Shown: one piece after another, positions 59,511-64,000 of the stretch
Layout of the letters: every line of letters starts with the position of its first letter
Position numbering within the stretch: the first letter of the stretch is position 1
NCBI RefSeq assembly: GCF_009730915.1
Contig: NC_052478.1
Span: forward strand, 8,789,552 to 8,853,551
Direction: 5' to 3'
Length of the DNA: 64,000 nucleotides
Source: Dioscorea cayenensis subsp. rotundata
Taxonomy: Eukaryota > Streptophyta > Magnoliopsida > Dioscoreales > Dioscoreaceae
Translations under genes and position numbers: made by a program
The notes under the pieces: generated by a model
The model's input: the letters and a program-made list of their open reading frames with translations, nothing else
What the model was told of the DNA's origin: nothing
Database searches by the model: none

Positions 59511-60800
59511 GTTACAATCTTTTATTTTATTTTTTTTTTTTGAGAGAGAGTTGCTATGCAACTGCAACTGCAGTCTTACTGGTTCTAGGTATTTTATATA
59601 GAATTTTGGTGCTTCACTGGTTCTAGGTATGTTGTAAAAACTGCAATATTCTGGAAATAGTTCAATTTTGTAAACCTGCAAACTTATAATTTTGCAGGCT
59701 TGGTATTATGTAAACCTACAGATAAGAGGGTTACAATTCTGCAGACTTAGCACAGTTTTTTGTAAAAAAAACTTATTACCATTGAACCAATTCTGGTGCT
59801 TCACTGGTTCTAGGTATGTTATAAAACTGCAATATTCTAGAAACAGTTCAATTTTGTAAACCTGCAGACTTAGAATTCTGCAGGCTTGGTATTATGTAAA
59901 CCTACAGATAAAAGGGTTAGAATTATGCAAACTTAGCACAGTTTTTTGTAAAAAACTTATTACCATTGAATTAATAGCAGATACAGCTTTTCAATCCAGC
60001 TTTTTTCTAGTTTTTGGTAGTGTTCATACAAAAAGTTAAAATGCAGTTTATAGTGTCCATACCCAAATTAATCTCAATGCAGTTTTCTCCAGTTTTTTAT
60101 TCTGTTGTTTTTGTAGTGTCCTGGTGAAATCTTTAAATTTTTTTGTGCAGTTAATTAAATCCAAATGAAGATGAGTTTTATGCATTCAGGTTGGAGTGAG
60201 TTCATATTGTGTTTTTTTTTGTTCAGTATAACATCATACCAAAATAAAATTCATACTCAAAACCCAAAACACATCCATTCATTCAAATCCTACTCTAATT
60301 GTTGTGGTACAACAAAGTTAGTTTAAACTTAAACAATATGAAAGACAACACATTACACAATGAACCCTAAATCTATACCCGCAACTAGCATCAACCATGC
60401 TCAGCCCGCAGATTGAATCAACTAATATGATTTTACAGACAAGAACGTGGGACTAACTAATATGATTTTGCTCCCTAAAAAAAGAATTAAAACAAAGGAG
60501 AAAAAAAATCGACTTCCTCCTCCCTTGCAGCCTTGTTGAACTTCTTAATGTCTAGGTTTCGTGCTCTCTCCCTTGAATTCAGTCAACACTCCTCCTTCTC
60601 CAAATCCATATTACCCGGCTTTCTCTTCTCGGATGAGAGGAATTGCATCTGTCTTTGCGGTGGAGAAATGATGGAAATCCATATTGCTCGGCCTAATCTT
60701 CTAGGATGAAAGGGAAATGTTAAAATTAGGGCAGGGTGAAGTCCACATGACTATTGGGTGATGTGGCTTTGCTGCCTTGGCAACAAAACAATGCCCCCAT
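59511..60800 (+). repeat. MULE 3' part with a ~185-bp tandem duplication
   Basis: 59604-59790 and 59791-59971 are two nearly identical units, each running from TGGTGCTTCACTGGTTCTAG to ACTTATTACCATTGAA. Downstream (60240-60700) the DNA is A-rich and non-coding, with CTTCCTCCTCCCTTGCAGCC near 60510; a captured gene fragment is possible but not recognisable. Confidence 0.75.
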
Positions 60801-60914
60801 CGGGCACATTAGCCTAAATGACCGGATTTGGTCAGGGTCACCTGCCGTTGAAATAAAAAATTACTCTGGATACCTTTTTGATACAAATTAAAGGTGGGAC
60901 ACCGTTTTGAAAAA

Positions 60915-61605
60915 TGCATTTACTATTGTCATTGTCAAATGCATTTACATGCTGATTTCATGGATTGATGCAACACCAAAGTCTAACAAAGCAGTCTAAA
61001 AGGACTGGTTGCTACTACCAAACGTAGTATGGAGTTCCTTGGACACCTCTTAGGCTCAGGCGAAGAAAGAGCAACTTCGCATGGAGAGAAGCCTGATGTC
61101 ATGCTTGATTGGTATCCTAAGTCTCCTTATTTTCCTTGGGTTTGTTTTTATTTTTATTTTGTTTTGTTTTGTCTCTGGACAATTGTTTCGCTATTGTTGT
61201 CCTTTGTCAGGTTTTTAGCCAGTGGATTGTGTTGTTGTACTTTTTTTTTTCTTTTAATGCATGCTTTTTAAAAAAAATAAAAAATAATATACACAAAAGT
61301 ATTATCAATTAAAATATACTTATTTGCTTTAACATCTGACAAATCCTATGTCCTCACAAATAGGACTCCAGCTCTTGTTGGGTAGGGATCTGAAATAAAT
61401 AATCTTGAAGATGGCAAAATCAAACCTATTTTAAAAGTAGATACCGAACCATCCTCATATCCAATATCCAAAATCGGATCGGGTTCAATCACATAGCGGA
61501 GCTCCGTTAAGGATAAGAATTTGGCGGGAACAATAACCTGATTTTGTACACCGATCACTACCAATCTTCATCCCTACGCGCCAATCCCAATCAATCGATG
61601 CTTCA
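60915..61605 (+). other. Intergenic region upstream of the WD40-like gene
   Basis: Begins at the MULE right end. The segment 61380-61520 includes CCAATATCCAAAATCGGATC, a phrase similar in style to hAT-like MITE subterminal DNA, on both sides of AT-rich sequence. No TATA box stands out before the ATG at 61606; the minus-strand frame here is not gene-like. Confidence 0.4.
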
Positions 61606-63302
61606 ATGGAGAGATACCTCCTTCCCGTGGATGCTCCTCAAAACCCTAAACCATCTCGGAGGTACTCCATCCTCTTCTTCTTCTTCCCTTTTGTAGAATT
61701 GGTTCCAAATCCTGTTTTCCTTGATTCAATCGTCTCTCCGTTGTGCACTAGACCTCGGTGGGGGAGAAGCGTACTTGAATTGGATGGTAGGATCTCCTCC
61801 AGATACCGCCATGAAACCTCTCAGTTAATCCTTGATTCCTACGCTGAGGTATGCGTGTTCTCTTCCTTTCCCCAGCTTTGATTTTCTTGGCTGCTGAATC
61901 TAGGTCATCTGGGGTTCTCTTCCCTTCTATTTCGGATTTTAGATACTTATCCTTTATACTTTACTTATTTGGATTGGTTGTGCACCAAGCGAATTTCAGC
62001 TTTTTTTTCTTCTTTTTTATGCTTCAGTGTATATGAACGGTCTTGATGGCTGATTTTATTTTATTTTTCTTTTAATTTGTTTAACTTATTGAGCAAATGT
62101 TTCTTGTTTATTTACTCTGATTGATTTGTTTTGTTGGTGGTTTGGAAAGGTTGGGACTTTTGGGCATCACTACAGCATTGGGTTTGATATGTGTCCAACA
62201 CATGTATGGGCCACTTAAACATCCTGATATTGTTGAATTATGGGATAATTATCATGTTTTATTAATGTATGCTACATATTTGTTCTCGTATGTGTCTCAG
62301 ATGACGCTTTTGGCTAATGCTGTTAATCAGGATGAACCTATCTCTTCTTTGAGGTGTGTTAATTGTTGTTGCTGTTGTTCTTTTTTTCTTTTTCCTTTCT
62401 TTTCCTTCTTTATTGTTTTTTACAACTACTTTAGTATATATTTTTCTACATGATCAGGTTGGTGTGGTGTGTATATTTAGTTAGTGGATTTAATCTTATT
62501 CATAAGCAGTTTATCTTTTATGAACAACTTTCTCAGGGCGGGCATCTCCGGGTTGGAATTTGACAGCAAGGTGAAGTTTTGATAAACTTTTATATGCCCT
62601 ATTTTGACACTGTATCGAAGTTTTGAAGGCTGTGAAATATTTTTAATTTTCTCTATAATGTATTGAATAACTTGTGGAGATATGCTTGAATTATAATAAA
62701 GGGCTGTGATGGCACTATGGTCTTTTTTTCGAGGGGAAATACAGACAAACCTTATGAATTATTACTAGTTCCATTGGGCTTGCTTGATTTTCTAGCAGTT
62801 CCTTTTGCTGATTCTATACATAAAGAGTTAGAGGAAGCTCCAACTTCCTATTTCTGCTCACTCAAGATTACTGTGAAATGTGAATTATGGCCATCAATTT
62901 TATTTGTTCAGTTCTCTAATGCAGGATCAGTAGTTTTATTGGCAGATTCTCGTTACTGCTGTGTATTGAAAGGGACTATGATCTCATCTACTATTCCTAA
63001 ATTTTTTTTTTTTTGATAAATTAATGCTTGAATATGTACAGGGAATTTATCTGGCATCAGTAACAAAGTCAGGATGCTTAACAGTTCATGATTTTGAAAG
63101 CCTTTATTGCACAACATATGGTCCATCATCAAGTAAGGATCATTGAAATCCAACTTAGGACTCGCTTAATGTTTCTTTCTTTGTTATTTTTCTGTTATTT
63201 TCAAATGCAATGATAGATTTTCTTTAGGCTACTGAATGTGCACCATATAAAAGGATGTTAACCTTTCTTTAGTTAATGACTAATCCCCTAATAGTGTTCA
63301 TT

Positions 63303-63350
<48 letters not shown>

Positions 63351-63524
63351 AGGGTTGCAAGATGAAATTGCATTCCACTTTGTGGATGTGCTGTGTATGT
63401 TCAAGTGATTGCTTAGTAACTTCTCATTTCAGGTTCATTGGAGGATGAAAAAAAGCAATTGCTGCACCACTCTACTTCACAACCACTAGGTGTTGTTCGG
63501 TGGAATCCAACAAATCAAGATGAG
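61606..63524 (+). CDS. WD40-like protein, 5' part only
   Basis: Exons that fit in phase are 61606-61848, 62301-62353, 62537-62570, 63042-63132 and 63433-63524, with GT..AG borders; the gene continues past the window. The joined protein begins MERYLLPVDAPQNPKPSRR. It then reads DEPISSLR, AGISGLEFDSK, GIYLASVTKSGCLTVHDFES, an acidic linker, and QPLGVVRWNPTNQDE. GIYLASVTKSGCLTVHDFE followed by VVRWNP resembles the first blades of a WD40 propeller in plant transducin-like proteins. Exact function is unknown to me; WD40 proteins commonly serve as scaffolds or E3-ligase adaptors. The second exon may begin further upstream, and exon 1 could hide a further splice. Confidence 0.72.
62571..63041 (+). 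other. WD40 gene intron with non-gene open frame
   Basis: The intron contains a 99-codon open frame (62717-63016), but it has no family features and sits between two exons in phase, so I treat it as intron. Confidence 0.5.
63133..63432 (+). repeat. Microsatellites in the WD40 gene intron
   Basis: (CT)n of about 13 units at 63304-63329 is followed directly by (TA)n of about 10 units to 63351. Confidence 0.9.
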
Positions 63525-63596
63525 GTTTGAAAGAGATGCACTTCTCCTTATAATTGATGTGTTATGATGTAAGAGGATTACATATGAAACAACAGA

Positions 63597-64000
63597 ATGT
63601 TGAAAGCTATGATTTTTTATGATCTAACAAATTCTGATTAGGAGAAAACCAATTTGGTTAAGATAAAGATGATTGGCTAAGACTAGAATAAGGAGATAAG
63701 GTGGTTAGGGTAGAGATTAGGTTGTTGTTTAAATATTTTGTTTTTATCTTAGTTTGCTATTAAAAAGAGGTCAGATGGCTTGTGCAGTTTAGAGAAGAAA
63801 TAACAAGGTTTTCTTTCCCACCTTGTTTTCTTTTACTAATTTTGCTTAGATATCTTTCGGGAGGCATGTGACCCTGCCTTCTCCGATGGATTAAGTGGTA
63901 TAGAGCTAAGCTTTTTCAAAGCTACTAGCTCTCCTTCCTTAGATATCTTCTGTAAGTGCCATCAACAAGGACAACAAGGAGTTCACCTAGCATGTTGATA
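63597..64000 (+). mobile_element. Possible copia-type LTR in the WD40 gene intron
   Basis: TGTTGAAAGC at 63597 begins a stretch with the look of a plant LTR. It contains TTTTATCTTAGTTTGC (possible leader) and, at about 63892-63912, AAGTGGTATAGAGC. That resembles the TGGTATCAGAGC primer-binding site that follows the 5' LTR of copia elements. The rest, including the second LTR and pol, would lie beyond the window. Confidence 0.35.

Larger units (their letters stand above)
54671..60914 (+). mobile_element. MULE with ~115-bp terminal inverted repeats
   Basis: Left 54671-54787 and right 60801-60914 are inverted copies. Both read inward from TTTTTCAAAACGGTGTCCCA through TTTGTATCAAAAAGGTA to AGTCCGGTCATTTAGG (or close variants). 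The probable TSD is ATGCTTTT on the left against ATGCATTTA on the right, imperfect because of the poly-T boundary. The interior codes for a MULE transposase on the + strand (55842-59510). Its ends differ from those of the MULE at 12380 although the transposases are alike. Confidence 0.85.

Noticed and set aside
36448..60130. A right end for the CACTA terminus (TAGTG preceded by GGTGT)
   Set aside because: Every TAGTG I found to the right lacks the GGTGTAGTG form and subterminal motifs, so no complete CACTA element is claimed.
62717..63016. 99-codon open frame as a WD40-gene exon
   Set aside because: The flanking exons join in phase without it, it ends in a T-rich tract, and it does not resemble a WD40 blade.

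Overview
The window looks like nuclear DNA of a flowering plant. It is AT-rich and low in gene density, its genes have introns with GT..AG boundaries and plant-specific products, and the gaps are packed with plant transposons. Several genes resemble those of non-grass monocots, but I cannot fix the species. Six host loci can be read, all on the + strand: an FBH/AKS-type bHLH transcription factor (5978-7584), a coiled-coil protein of unknown function (22564-24875), a RABA4-type Rab GTPase (25695-28042), a POLYCHOME/UVI4-OSD1-type APC/C inhibitor (30067-31513), and the 5' half of a WD40-like gene that runs off the right edge (61606-63524+). I count these as five confident genes; the coiled-coil gene has a good exon model but no firm family name.

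Almost everything else is transposon-derived, and much of it can be delimited to the base by terminal inverted repeats (TIRs) and target-site duplications (TSDs). From the left: a broken Mutator-like (MULE) transposase on the minus strand (844-2320) mixed with short AAGTGTTTATT-like arrays; a 752-bp non-autonomous hAT (2807-3558, 8-bp TSD); a TAGGGGTGAGC-ended hAT-like MITE (4035-4943) upstream of the bHLH gene; and a 3.3-kb composite (8222-11533) flanked by ~180-bp direct repeats, holding a second TAGGGGTGAGC MITE and a 333-bp duplication. Next comes a 9.9-kb MULE (12380-22264) with ~310-bp TIRs and a perfect 9-bp TSD. It contains a complete PIF/Harbinger element (13426-19168, TSD TTA) with an uninterrupted two-exon Myb/SANT ORF.

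The gene-rich core is 22.5-31.5 kb. From 32.8 to 54.6 kb the DNA is old repeats: LTR-like DNA, one CACTA terminus, a decayed LINE (about 38.4-41.0 kb), and a second LINE (about 43.2-53.2 kb) split by a 4.6-kb hAT (45537-50174) with a perfect 8-bp TSD. The hAT shares its terminal design (CAA-G-TTTAA followed by ACCGG-rich DNA) with the small element at 2807, which suggests an autonomous/non-autonomous pair. A third MULE (about 54671-60914) carries a nearly complete but inactivated transposase. A possible copia-type LTR begins in the last intron of the WD40 gene.

The host genes show no functional clustering. They cover flowering or guard-cell transcription, secretory trafficking and cell-cycle control, as expected of unrelated neighbours on a plant chromosome. 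I found no CRISPR array, operon, rRNA or tRNA gene. The most notable content is the nested transposon architecture rather than a clearly new molecular system.
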